Position numbers and translations under genes: made by a program. Below are positions 44,701 through 56,567 of a DNA stretch of 64,000 nucleotides, in pieces (the first letter of the stretch is position 1; each line of letters begins with the position of its first letter). The notes under the pieces were generated by a model. The model saw only the letters and a list, made by a program, of their open reading frames with translations. It was not told the origin of the DNA and did no database searches. This stretch comes from Meloidogyne chitwoodi (lineage: Eukaryota > Nematoda > Chromadorea > Rhabditida > Meloidogynidae). The stretch spans positions 1,240,001-1,304,000 of the forward strand of contig JACZZP010000015.1 of the NCBI GenBank assembly GCA_015183035.1, read 5' to 3'.

Positions 44701-47700
44701 CATCATCTATTATTAATGATGTTTGATCTGAAAATTATATTTTTTTATTTTATTTTTCTTACCATTTAAATTATCTAATTCTCCTGAATTTGTTTCTTGT
44801 TTTAATCTTTGACTTCTTATATCAGCTAAAGTACCAGGACACTCATCAGGCATTGATTCACAGTAACGACTTAATATTTGTGAAATTCTTCTTCTTAAAT
44901 ATTGCTCATATGTTTCATTTGTATATAATAAGGCAGTCATATTGAAATTACGAAGTATTATTTTAACAACGTCTAGACTGTTTCCCTTTATTTTTTAAAT
45001 AAATAAATATTTATTTATTTAAACTTACTTCAATAAATTCATAACAATTTGGAATATTTGAAATATCTAAATTTCCACTAGAACGATTACAAATACATTC
45101 ATGTTCATCTCCTAAATTACAAATTAAATCTTCTCTTTTATTTTTATTTTCTTCAAATTTTTTTCCTTCTTCTCCTTTTCTTTTCGATGGAAATGCTTCC
45201 AAAATTGAAATTGAAAATAAAATTATAAAAAATATTAAAAATTTTAATTTTAAATAAAATTGAGGTTTTTTTATATTATTATTGCTACTAGTAATTATTT
45301 TAATATTTTTTGTTATTAATTTTTGTTGTTTTAAAATATTTTTATTTTGCTGATTTATTTTTTTATTTTTTGTTGTTATTGCCATTTATTTTTTTAAATA
45401 ATATATTTCAATTTTATGATTAACAAATATCTTAAAATAATTTTTTATTAAAATTGTTATGCTTTAAGATACAATTAAAATATTAAAACTTTAAAAATAA
45501 AATAAATAAATATTTTTATAATTTTTTTAATTTTATTAAAAAATGCGTCAAAATCCTTAGAGAATATAAAAACTATTTTGGAACATTTTTTTATTATTTT
45601 GAGATTTATATATTTTTTTAGAGTTCTTTTTCTATTTTTAAAAAATTGCAAAAAAATTTTTAGGAGAAATACTAAAATATTATTATTTTTTAAATGTAAG
45701 AAGATATTGAGATTTTAGTATTTATATAAAATTATTTAGTAAATATTTTTAGTGGATATTTTTGTTTTTATTTTATTTATAATTAATTATTTAAAAAATT
45801 AAAAGTTTAAAATATTTTATAAAAAATATTCAAATTAATTATTTAATTTATTAAAGAAAGTGATTAATTAATTTTAGCGGTTAATTAATTAATTTATTTT
45901 TTAATTTATTGTTGTTACATATTAATGGATTACTTTTACTTTTCTACACTTTTTCCGTAAACTTATTGATGTTTTTTATTTTAAGAGAGGGTGGAATTTG
46001 TGGAACAGATTCTTTTTTTTTACATAAATAAATATATATATAATACATGTGAAAAGAAAAGAAAAGAAGAATAAATATATTTTCATGGCAGCTAGTAACG
46101 ACTGCTTTGGCAGTAAATAAATAAATAAATAATATAAAAGTATTCCTTTTGAATATATTTATTGCCATTTGTCTCTTCTCATGTTTCTGTCCGTCACTTC
46201 AAACTGACTTTTAGCTATTTTTCTTTCTTTTCTTTCTTTTAATATTTTTAGCTAATGTAAAAGGGGTAATGGCATATATACATATATAGTTAGAATATTT
46301 AAATAAATATATTTTGTAAAAATTTAAAAATTATTTTATTTTTACGTTTTTACTATATTGAACGTCTTCTTTTTATAAATATTCCCACGAGAGAAAAAAA
46401 GATAAAGTTGGATATATTTTAAAGAAAAAAATGTAAAAGAAAATATATAAAATGAATTGATGTGTTTTTTTAGAAAAATAAATAAATAAATTTAAAGAAA
46501 GAAAACAAAACAAAATAAATATTCCTTAGAGAGTTAAAAATTAATAAAAATTAATTTACGTAGTAAAAATATTTTTAATTATTTATTTATTTAATTATTG
46601 TAGTTTAGAATATTTATATATATTTTTTAAATTAAAATTGGAATGTTCTAAAGGCTTCATTTTAATTAGTAAAAATATTAAATAATTGGGGTGGATTAAA
46701 ATTTAAAGAGAAGAATTTAAAAATTAAAAAAAATAATTTAAAAAAAATAATTTTTACTTTGAAAGCCTTTAATTTTATAATTATTTTTAATTAAATTTAA
46801 ATTATTTAGAATATTTTTGCAAAAATATTTTTTTGGAAATTAATTGGAAATATTTCTAAAATATAATTTTTATTTATTTATTTATAAATAAATAATATTA
46901 TATAAATAAATAAAATAATTTACGTAATAATTTGCAAGTAAAGAAAATGTCTATATAATATTTTATGTAAAAAAAAAGTGAAAATAAAAATATAAGGAAT
47001 TGAGAGGAAAAATAGGAAATATATTTATTTAGCCTTTTAAGTTATTTTTTTATTTTTTAATGGTTTTGGCTTGGTGAGTTTCAAGAAAACATTGAAAAAT
47101 GATAAAAGAATTAAATTTATATTTTTTATCTTTTTTTAAATTATTTTCTTATCAATTTTAGATTAAGCCGATTTTTTTATTTTATTAATTTTGGTATTTT
47201 TAAAGATGATTATAATTTTATTATTTTTATTAAAATGTGTTTTAAGGAAATAATAATTATAAAATTAATTTTTAAATTAATTTGTTCAAATGGATTTAAA
47301 TATTTTTAATAAATAAATAAATATATTTACTTATAATTGTTTAATGCTAGAGTACTTCTCTCTTTTTACTTGTCAACTGTCCATATATTTAACGTTCTTT
47401 TATTAGCTTTAAAGGAGATAAAAAATAGAGGAGATATTCAATATTCTTAGGAAAAAATATAATTTTTTTATTTTTATTTTCCTCTCTTTTGACATTTTTG
47501 TTTTTAGTTTTTTTGTGTTGTTTGGTGTATTGGTTTCTCACAATTATATTTGGATTGTTTAGTAGATGTTATTGGAAAATAAAAGATATTTCCTTTTTAT
47601 TTGATAAAAAAGTGAATAAAAAAATTAAAATTAATTTTAAAAACTTAAATTCATTGACTACATATACCTTTAAATATTAATAATATATAATTTATATTTT

Positions 47701-48855
47701 TAAAAAATATATTTGTTGTTTTTATTTTTTAGGCTTTCCATCTGTTGGAAAATCAACTTTACTTTCAAATATTTCTGGAGTGCATTCTGAAGTAGCTGAT
47801 TATGAATTTACTACTTTAACAACAGTCCCTGGTCTTATAAAATATAAAGGGGCTAAAATTCAACTTCTTGATCTTCCTGGAATTATTGAAGGAGCAAAAG
47901 ATGGAAAGGGACGTGGTCGACAAGTTATTGCTGGTTAATTAATAAATTATTTATTTTATTTTATTTAAAATTTTTAGTTGCCCGAACTTGTTCTCTTATT
48001 TTAATGGTATTAGATGTTACAAAACCTTTAAGACATAAAGAATTGTTAGAATATGAATTGGAAGGTTTTGGCATTCGTTTAAATAAAAAACCTCCAAATA
48101 TTACATTTAAAAGAAAAGAAAAGGGTGGATTAAATCTTAATTGTGTGGTAAATAATTAAAGAATTAAATAAAATAAAATAAATAATTTAAATTATTTTAA
48201 AAAGGTTCCTCAATCTGAATTAGACTTGGATACAGTTAAGGCAATATTGGCAGAATATAGAATTCATAATGCAGATATTACACTTAAATATGATGCTACA
48301 ACTGAGGATTTGATTGATATTATTGAAGGAAATAGGTTAATTAATTTTAATTATTTAATTTATTTTTTAGAGTTTATATTCCTTGTATTTATGTTCTCAA
48401 TAAAATAGATCAAATAACAATTGAAGAATTAGATATTCTTTATAATATTCCACATTGTGTTCCAATTTCAGCACATCATAAATGGAATTTTGATGATTTA
48501 ATGGAAAAAATATGGATTTATTTAAATTTAATAAGAATGTATTAATTATTATTATTTTGAAAAAATAATATTATTTTTAGATATACAAAGCCTAAAGGTC
48601 AATTACCTGATTATGAATCACCAATTGTTTTAAATGCTGATAAACGTATAGTTGATGATTTATGTATGAAAATACATAAATCACTTGTTAAAGATTTTAA
48701 ACAGTTAAAATTAATTAATTAAATATTATTTTTAAAAAATTAAATTAAATTTAAGTGCATTAGTTTGGGGCAGAAGTGTTAGACATACACCTCAAAATGT
48801 TGGAAAGAATCATATTTTAGAAGATGAAGATGTTGTTCAAGTTATAAAAAAATAA
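41788..48855 (+). CDS. DRG1: Developmentally regulated GTP-binding protein 1 (DRG1)
   Basis: Cytosolic Obg/DRG-family GTPase linked to translation. It starts [20 protein letters not shown], then [20 protein letters not shown], then a Gly-rich linker and [15 protein letters not shown] 5.3 kb intron (about 42393-47732) interrupts just before the G1 P-loop, which continues [16 protein letters not shown]. Further motifs: FTTLTTVPG (G2), [18 protein letters not shown] (G3), YVLNKIDQ (NKxD, G4), VPISAHH (G5), and a TGS domain ([43 protein letters not shown]). About 365 residues, the usual length. The large intron houses an entire minus-strand gene. The other introns are about 45-290 bp. Confidence 0.95.
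42613..45385 (-). CDS. Single-pass membrane protein nested in a DRG1 intron
   Basis: Multi-exon gene on the strand opposite its host. The start at 45385 gives a basic N-terminus and a hydrophobic segment ([19 protein letters not shown]) that may be a late signal peptide. The extracellular part has Cys residues ([33 protein letters not shown]), glycosylation-type NMT and NET sites, a helix with [17 protein letters not shown], and a domain with [21 protein letters not shown] membrane helix ([19 protein letters not shown]) lies near 44300-44390. The cytosolic region is long, Ser/Asn/Arg-rich and disordered: [53 protein letters not shown], with many basic-Ser sites. It ends TTSTEQN. I do not recognise the family; a receptor- or adhesion-like role would be speculation. 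Confidence 0.72.
45386..47730. other. Remainder of the large DRG1 intron
   Basis: About 2.3 kb, strongly A/T-rich with TTTA runs. It presumably contains the promoter of the nested minus-strand gene. A patch at 46150-46260 has mixed sequence. No other gene is supported. Confidence 0.6.
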
Positions 48856-49351
48856 AAAGATTTAATTGTTATATTTTTGTTTTTATTTATTTAATAAAAA
48901 TAATTGCAAGCCAAATAGTACATAGTAATATTATAAATATTAGTAATATTATATTTCTTTTAATCATTCTTTTTTTGTTTGTAATAAATTTATTTTTACT
49001 TTTTTATTACTTTATAGTTTATTTGTCCACTATTATTATTTTTTTTAATAAAATTTATATTTTTTAACTTTTATTTAATTATATATTTATTTTAAATTTA
49101 AAAATAATATTTTATATAAAATAAAAAATTAATCCCTAAAATTTGAGGAAAATAATTTTATTTATTTATTTATTATCTTATCATAAAATAAATTAAAATT
49201 ATTAATAAATATTTAAATAATTTATTTCCTTTCTTTTTATAAATAAAATAATGTATTTATAATTATAATACTTTTTTAAGCATTATTTGATTAATCATTT
49301 TCCTCTTTAATAAAAAATAACAAAAATATAAAACAATTATTTAAGAAAAAA
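48856..49351. other. Intergenic spacer
   Basis: 496 bp, almost pure A/T, between two plus-strand genes. No feature recognised. The distance is compatible with either an operon or independent promoters. Confidence 0.55.
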
Positions 49352-51189
49352 ATGTCTTTAAATGGAATTGAAAATAATAATAATAATAATTTATTAATTA
49401 ACAACAATAATTTAAATAATAATTATAATTATTCTGATATATTATTAAATGAATTATTAAAAAATAATTCAAGAAATGGAGAAATTATTTGTTTTTATAA
49501 TGCTAATATATTTCAAAATGGAGAATTTTTAAATAATAAACAAGTAAATAATTTATATAATACATTTATTAAATATTAATACTAGATATCATCAATATTA
49601 ATTTGTAATGGCAAAATAATTGAAAATAAAAAAGATTTAAAACCATCGATTTTTATTAATTGTGAAGGTTTAATTATTTGTCCAGGATTTATTGATATTC
49701 AATTAAATGGAGCTTTTGGCATAGATTTTACTAAAATTTGTACAGAAAATTATGAAACTTTTGAAGGAGAAAATATTAAAAAAATGTTTTTTGTTAAAAA
49801 TAAATTATTAAAATATGGAGTAATTTTTAAATTAAATTAATTAATTTAATAAATTAATTTAATAAAAAAGGTAACTTCTTTTTGTCCAACAATTATTTCT
49901 TCTCAACAAAAAGCTTATTATAATTGCCTTAAATTAATTGATAAAATTAAAACTTTAAATAATGAACATTCTTCTTCACAAATAATTGGTATTTAAATTA
50001 ATTATTATAATTTTTAAATATTTATTTAATTTTATATTAATTTAAATATTTAAATTAATTTAAATATTTATTTTTTTTAAAAAAAGGTGCTCATTTTGAA
50101 GGACCATTTATTAATCCAAAACGTGCAGGATGTCATCCAATTGAATTAATTTTATCATTTAATAATAATAAAAATAAAGAAATTGATTTATTTTATACAA
50201 ATTCTTTTATTAATTTAATTTCTAATTTATCAATTGTAACATTAGCACCAGAATTAGAAAATTCAGAAAATGTAATAAAAATACTTGTAAATAAAGATAT
50301 ACGTGTTTGTATAGGACATTCTAATGCTGAATTAAATATTGCAGAAAATGCTTTAATTAATGGAGTAACAGGAATTACACATTTATTTTGTGCAATGTCT
50401 GGGGTAAAACATTAATTTTAAATTAATTTATTTAAATATATTAAATTATCTTTTAAATAAATAAATTTATTTATTTAAGTTTCATCATAGAATTCCTGGA
50501 ATAATTGATTTACTTTTATCTACAACAAATAATAATAATAATAATAAATTAAATAATATACTATATTATAGTATAATTGCTGATAATATACATATTTCTG
50601 AATATTCTATTCAATTAGCTTATTGTTTAAATCCAAATGGGTTAATGTTAATTACTGATGGAATTTCTGCTTTAGGTTTAAATGAAGGAAAATATATTCT
50701 TGGAAATAAAATAATTAAAGGTTTTATTTATTTTTAATTAATTAAAGTTTTTTTATTTATATATTTATTTTATATTTTTTAAATTTAATTATTTAATTAT
50801 TTTAATTTCTTTTCTTTTTAGTTGAGGGAAAAAGGGCTACAGTTGATGGAACAGATATTTTAGCAGGAAGGTTTATTTTTAAATAAAATAATTAATTAAT
50901 TAATTAATTTAAAGTGTTGCTTCAATGATTGATTGTATTAAATATTTTTCTTTTTGTATAGAAAAAAGATATGAAAATAAAGGTTTAACTTCAGCATTAA
51001 AAGCAGCAACATTTACACCAGGTATTTTTTAATAATAATTTTTTAAATTATTTTTTTAAAGCAAAATTTCTTGGAATTGAAAAACAAAAAGGAACACTTA
51101 TTACAGGAAGTGATGCTGATTTTGTTTTAATAGATGAAAGGAAAATGGAAATTATTGCAACTTTTATTGGAGGAATTAAATGTTTTTAA
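49352..51189 (+). CDS. AMDHD2: N-acetylglucosamine-6-phosphate deacetylase
   Basis: Amidohydrolase-superfamily enzyme converting GlcNAc-6-P to glucosamine-6-P and acetate in amino-sugar recycling. After an Asn-rich, probably disordered N-terminus ([14 protein letters not shown]), the NagA fold appears. Motifs: [19 protein letters not shown] (in place of the HxH strand), [28 protein letters not shown] (catalytic metal-binding Glu), [14 protein letters not shown] and [18 protein letters not shown] (metal-ligand His residues), [12 protein letters not shown], and [13 protein letters not shown] with the catalytic Asp. The end is [20 protein letters not shown] and IGGIKCF. About 430 residues in seven or eight exons. 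All key residues of the family seem present, so it is likely active. It matches eukaryotic AMDHD2 by motif order. Confidence 0.9.
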
Positions 51190-51741
51190 TTTTAAAATAA
51201 TTATTTAATTGTAATATTAATTATAAAATAAAATAAATATTTTTAAATAATTTAATTAATTAAATATTTTTAAATAATTTAATTAATTAAATATTTTAAT
51301 AAAAGTAAAAAAGGAGATGAAAAAATAAATTTTACAACTCCCCCTTCTCTTTTAATACTTTTATAATTTTATTTTCTTTCTTTTATCTAAATAAAAATAA
51401 ATTTTCAAAACGTTTCCAAATAACAATTTATAATTTTATTAAAAAAATATTTTTTTAATAAATAAATAAATTAAAATAAATATATATAAATTTTCTTTTT
51501 TCTCTAATAAAATTCTTCTCTCTCTTTTTTTTACTATTTTTTAGTCTTTTCTTCATGTGAGAAAGTCTTAAGATTTAAACATTCAATTTTTTAAAAAGTC
51601 ATGGGGGAAGACATTTATTGCCTTTTTAAATAGAAAGGGCAAATATTAAATTTATTAAATATATTCTTCTCTCATTTATTTAAATTTATTTAAATTTTTT
51701 AAAGAAAAATTAAAAATTAAAAAAAATTTAATTCGAAAATT
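51190..51741. other. Intergenic spacer
   Basis: 552 bp of A/T-rich DNA with a direct duplication of TTTTTAAATAATTTAATTAA near 51240-51285 and pyrimidine-rich runs near 51500-51540. Presumed 3' UTR and promoter; no gene seen. Confidence 0.55.
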
Positions 51742-52661
51742 ATGATTCTTCTTAAAGTTTTTATTATTTTAATAATAAATATATTAATTAATGCTAATGA
51801 AGATATAAATAGTAAAAATTTAATTAAAATATTTTATAATAATTTATTTATTATATTTTAACTAATAATTCTAAAAATAATAAATAATTTATTTATTATT
51901 ATTAGTTGATAAAGTATCCATTAAAATTAAAAAAAAATAAATTTAATAAATTTCAGAGAAGAATAATAATTTTCAAGATATAAAAAAAAATCTAGAAAAT
52001 TTACATTATGTAGTAGAAAGTTTAAAAATTGCTGAAGTAAATGATCTTATTATAAAACAAATTAAAGAAATAAAAACAAAATATTTGGGAAAAGAAGAAA
52101 TTATTAGCTTAAATAAATTTGAAAATTTAATAAAGTCAAAAGTAAAAAATTTAATTTTTTTATTAATTTATAAAAATAATAATAATAATATTTAAAATAA
52201 ATTTAAGAATATAAGTCTTGGTCATTTAATAAAATATTTACGTGCATTTGATATATCACTTGAACTAATTGAAATTGGAAATTATATTTTTGTTCATAAA
52301 TATTGCAAAAATATAATTAAAAAAATTAAAGAAATACTTGATAAATCTGGACTAAAAGTGGAAAAAGTTATTTCTAAAAAATTTAGAGAACCCTGGAATG
52401 TTAATGAAAAAGAGGCTAAAGAACTAGATGAATATTATTCACCTAAAGTTTGAAATTTAAATTAAATTATTAAAAAAAAAATATTTATTATAGTTTAATC
52501 CAGAAGAATATGAAAACGAGAAAGAAAATATTCTTCATGAAAATAATAGTAGTAGTTGGTTAAATATTAAAAATAAAATTTCTGATCATTTTAATTTGAA
52601 TACAAATTATGGATATGAAAAGCTAAATCAAGGAGAAAAAGAGCTAAAGAAAGAAAAATGA
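51742..52661 (+). CDS. Small secreted protein of unknown function
   Basis: Four exons. The ATG at 51742 gives a signal peptide (MILLKVFIILIINILINANE) in a short first exon. The next exons give DIKKNLENLHYVVESLKIAE, IKEIKTKYLGKEEIISLNKF, LGHLIKYLRAFDISLELIEI, and GNYIFVHKYCKNIIKKIKEI. A Glu/Asn/Lys-rich C-terminus follows (EEYENEKENILHENNSSSW, ending ELKKEK). It is largely helical, with one Cys and no membrane helix after the signal peptide. About 230 residues. I recognise no family. Secretion, small size and lack of known domains fit a lineage-restricted secreted protein, possibly a parasitism effector, but that is inference only. The exon joins are simple GT-AG and keep one frame. Confidence 0.62.
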
Positions 52662-52718
52662 GAAAAAAGGTTTATTTTTGTTGACATTAAGGAATCAAAA
52701 AAAGTTTAAAAGAAAAGG

Positions 52719-52897
52719 TGTACTACTAATTATTTACTTGGCGGTGAATTTCACAATTTTTGTCCGTGATAACTGTCAATCATTTTTCATGTGTTCCAAA
52801 GTGCTTCTTTTATTTATGCCTCCAAAGTATGTAATTATAAAAGTTACGGACAAAAATTGCAGAATTTTGCTTCTACAAGTAAAAAGTACAGAAAAGG
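52719..52897. repeat. Inverted-repeat element, MITE-like
   Basis: Perfect 14-bp arms CAATTTTTGTCCGT (52754-52767) and ACGGACAAAAATTG (52846-52859). They extend outward with mismatches to GTACT...ACTTG (52720-52740) and CAAGT...AGTAC (52876-52889). The 89-codon open frame across it has no protein features. It lies just after the small secreted protein gene. Confidence 0.55.
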
Positions 52898-53747
52898 TAC
52901 CCCTAAATGATCAACATTTTGTATATAAAAAACTTTATATATAAACAAAAACAAAATTATTTATTTATTTTGTCATTTTTTATTCAGTATAAATCTTTAC
53001 GCTAATTAATTCTAAATAATTTAAAATTTGTCTTGCGACTTTTATTAACGGAGGATCATTCAGTAAAATTTCACTTTTTGTCAATAAAAAAATATTTTTT
53101 AAAAGTTAAAGGAGAAGAATTTTAAAAAGATGCCAAAAAAGTTCCATTTGAATCACTTGCTCTGATCACTAACTTAATGACTCTAAATTTTCATGCCCTA
53201 CACTTGAGAAAAATTAATAAGTCAGGTTTATTAGTGACCTAAACGTTTGCGTTTGACTGTAAATCAAAAGAATATAACTTTCATTTAGATCAACATTTAA
53301 ATTAATTGTGAAAATGAGGTCTAATTTATAGTGTTAATCCTTTTATTCCATTATGTATGACGACCAATTGTTTTCCTTATTTTTAAATTTATAAGAGCTA
53401 AATAATTCTAATTGAACAAAGGGGCGTCAAAGAGTTTTAGATAGTATTAAATATTTACTTATACACGTCGCTCAAATGGCGTTGCCATTCTCCACGCTCA
53501 ACCGACCTTTACTCCAAAAAAATAGTGTGAAAAGGAAGTAAAAAATTCTTTTTGTGGGCAAAAGTGAATTTATTGCGATAAAAAGAGGTTTAAAGTAGTT
53601 TGATATTTTAAAAAATATACATACATACAATTTATTTTTACATATTAATTTACTTGATTGTTAAATTTTTAGAGAGTATTTTAGAATCGATTGACCAAAG
53701 AAAAATCTGCGACTCACCCTTTACATTAAATAAAGAAAATAAAGAAA
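52898..53747. other. Intergenic region upstream of the LDLa gene
   Basis: About 850 bp with composition more mixed than most spacers. No ORF or RNA gene could be supported on either strand. Possibly an old repeat remnant plus promoter. Confidence 0.5.
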
Positions 53748-56280
53748 ATGGACGCGGTTTCATATGAAATCCATGTAATAATTAAGCTCTTATTTAAATA
53801 TCTTGAAAAAATGCTTTCATTAGATCATCTGAAATTTTTTTCATTAACTAAAATATTTATATTTTCAATTTAGGGAGCTGCTCTCTCTCCTCAATCTGTT
53901 CAACCAGTTACAAGAGGTGCTGCTGGAAAAAAGAATGTTGTGCCAATTGAATTCAATCTCACAGAACATGCGTAAGTTTGTTTAATTTTACATTAATTTT
54001 TCCTTATTAAATTAGTGACACTTCTGCTAACAAACGCAATCGTAATCGTGGTCTTCATCCAACTCTTTGGGAGGATTTTCAATATAGGGCTGACAATTTT
54101 AAGTTCTGGCTTTCTACTAGATGCTGTAATTGTCTTTCGTTTGTTCCATCGCTGGCGTTGGTGTTAATTGCTGCTGTACTGATAATGCTACTTGTTGCGA
54201 CAATTCCTCTAGCATTTGCGCTCACCTATTCGAGTCCACAGGTAGGCAATAATGACAATAAAGCTTCAGAAGATGGTGGATCATCATCCGACATTGTGAA
54301 TCGAGACAAAGTATTTTTTAATTTTTAACTAAAATCTATCATAAATTTTAAACAGTTTAATTTCTTCGTCGATCGTGAACATTCTTCTTGGCCTGAATTG
54401 AAAGAAGTGCTCAAGTATCAAGACTGGGAAGACCATATACCTCTTCTAACAACTGAATTTCTTCCAAAGAATATTAGTAGTTGTGCTATTTATGGATTTT
54501 CTTGTACCTCTCAACCGGTTAATTTTTAACTCTTAAAAAATTAAATTTTTTGTTGAATAAAACTCGAATTTAAGCACATTGTTGTTTCTAAAAATCGACG
54601 TTGTGATGGTTATCCCGATTGTGAGGATGGGAGTGATGAAATTGACTGCCATGGTTTTTAGCTTATTTTAACTTTTTTAAAAATATTTTAGAGTGCCAAA
54701 CGACTCTTTCCTGTCCAGCTTCAACAGTTAACAAGAATTCAAAGCGAAAGATTTGTCTTCTGGGCTCCCATCTCTGCGATGAAAACAAGCATTGCCCTGG
54801 CGCTGAGGATGAGACCGTCTATTGCCATCGTATTTATTTTAAATTAAAATATTTAAAAAGTAAATTATGATAATTGCCTTAATTATTAAATTTTTAAATT
54901 AAGGTAACGTCTGTTCGATAAGTGAATATCGCTGCAAGAATTCTGATATTTGCATTCCAAATGAGGCTGTTTGTGACGGAGATAAACAATGTCCATCTGG
55001 TGATGATGAAGAAAACTGCAAAAAATGCAATGGAGGATCTAAAATGTGTAATGATTTTAAAAATAGAATTTGCTTAGCAAAAAGGTTTCTTTGTGATGGA
55101 TATATTGACTGTAAGGATGGAAGTGATGAAAAGGTAAAATTTGATTTAAAAAATTTCACATAAAATATCTTAAGGATTGTGATTGTGCTTCTTGTTCAAG
55201 CAAATTCTCCGCATTCTGCAATGGGACAAAGAAAATGTGCATTTTTAAAAGCAAAGTTTGCGATGGAAAGCTGGACTGCCCTGATGGAGAAGATGAAGTT
55301 GGTTGTCCAGGTGTTTGTCCTCGCGTGAAAGAGTTTTCTTCCTTTAATAATGAGGTTTCTTTTTGAAAATGCTGATAAAAATTTTTTAATCATTAAGCTT
55401 AACACTACAAGTCATCTCCGTTCTGTTCTTTGCACCAACGGTCACCTTTATGAGTGGGAACAAGCATGTGATGGTCTCCATGAGGCATGTCGTTTTAACT
55501 GTGAAGAATGTAACCGTGCTAGTGCCTTCCAATGTTATTCTCTTCGATCTTTTCAAAATATCAACAGTAGTGGAAATGGAACAAACGAAGATGTCAACCT
55601 CCATATGAATGATACCAAGACTGTAATTTCTGAAAAAATGTATCCGGAGTGCATCCATCGCTCTTTGGTAATTTCTTTAATCGTTATCTAGAAGACAATT
55701 CGGTTTAAGGTCTGTGATGGAAAATCTGATTGTTTGGATGGCTCTGATGAGTTGGATTGTGGCTGCAATGCTGCCGGAATGCATGAATGCATTCAACATT
55801 CTAAGACTAAAGTTGCTATGCGTCGTTGTTATTCAAACTCTCATAAGTGTGACGGTAAGTTTTTAAACAAAATATTTTTTTAGTTTTTAAAAAATTATTT
55901 AGGTTATTCTGATTGTATGGGTGGTGATGATGAGCGCAAATGCACTACTTGTGCCAACGGAGCTTTTCTCTGTCGATCTGAAGGTCGTTGTGTTCCTTCG
56001 ATGGCGCGTTGTAATGGTGTGCCGGATTGCATGGACGAATCAGATGAGATGAACTGTACCTGTAAAGGTGGTTTTATTAGTCCTTATAATTAGTTATTAA
56101 TTTAAATTTATTATTTTTTTAACATAAGAATGTTCTCGACACTCCAAACAAATGTACATGTGTGAGGCTGCCAATCGTTGTTATCCACTGAATAAAGTCT
56201 GCACTCCTTATAGCGTTTGTACAAATGCAACGCGAATGGACAAAATGTTTTGTGCAATTCGTGGCCATGAATACTTCTAA
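53748..56280 (+). CDS. Type II membrane protein with about eight LDL-receptor class A repeats
   Basis: The start at 53748 (MDAVSYEIH) is followed by a 98-bp intron and a cytosolic part (VQPVTRGAAGKKNVVPIEF). A membrane helix (SLALVLIAAVLIMLLVATIPLAFAL in part) comes after a CCNC cluster. There is no signal peptide, so the N-terminus is inside. Extracellular LDLa modules are marked by CDGYPDCEDGSDEIDC, CDENKHCPGAEDE, CDGDKQCPSGDDEENC, CDGYIDCKDGSDE, CDGKLDCPDGEDEVGC, CDGKSDCLDGSDELDC, CDGYSDCMGGDDERKC and CNGVPDCMDESDEMNC. Most keep the Ca2+-binding acidic residues. A ninth, degenerate Cys-rich segment ends the protein (CTNATRMDKMFCAIRGHEYF). LDLa proteins bind lipoproteins or other ligands; no EGF or beta-propeller is seen, so it is not a classical LDLR. 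No named orthologue. Confidence 0.85.
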
Positions 56281-56567
56281 AAAAACTTAGTTGACCTCTC
56301 CTTAAATTGATAATTTCTAATTAATTTGATTGACATTTAGTATATTTATACCTATTTCCTAATGATTTAGGATATTTTTTTATATTTTAATAAGAATAAT
56401 TTATAAGAAATAACTCATTTTTACTTATTATTTGACTTAACTTATTTATAAAAATATTTTTAAATAAATTTTTATTCGACTCAAATGGCCTAGCTTATAT
56501 ATTTTTCCTCAAGTTTTTTTTTTGTTGTTTTTTGTTTCTTAATAATTTTTATAAGATTTTTACAGAA

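Noticed and set aside
52678..52944. 88-codon open frame after the small secreted protein
   Set aside because: It starts with TTG and spans an inverted-repeat element; no signal, domain or splice context.
53041..53070. GGAGGATCATT word resembling an rRNA 3' end
   Set aside because: Isolated word; the surrounding sequence does not match 18S or ITS.
54899..55658. Minus-strand open frames opposite the LDLa exons
   Set aside because: They are shadows of Cys-rich coding exons on the plus strand.
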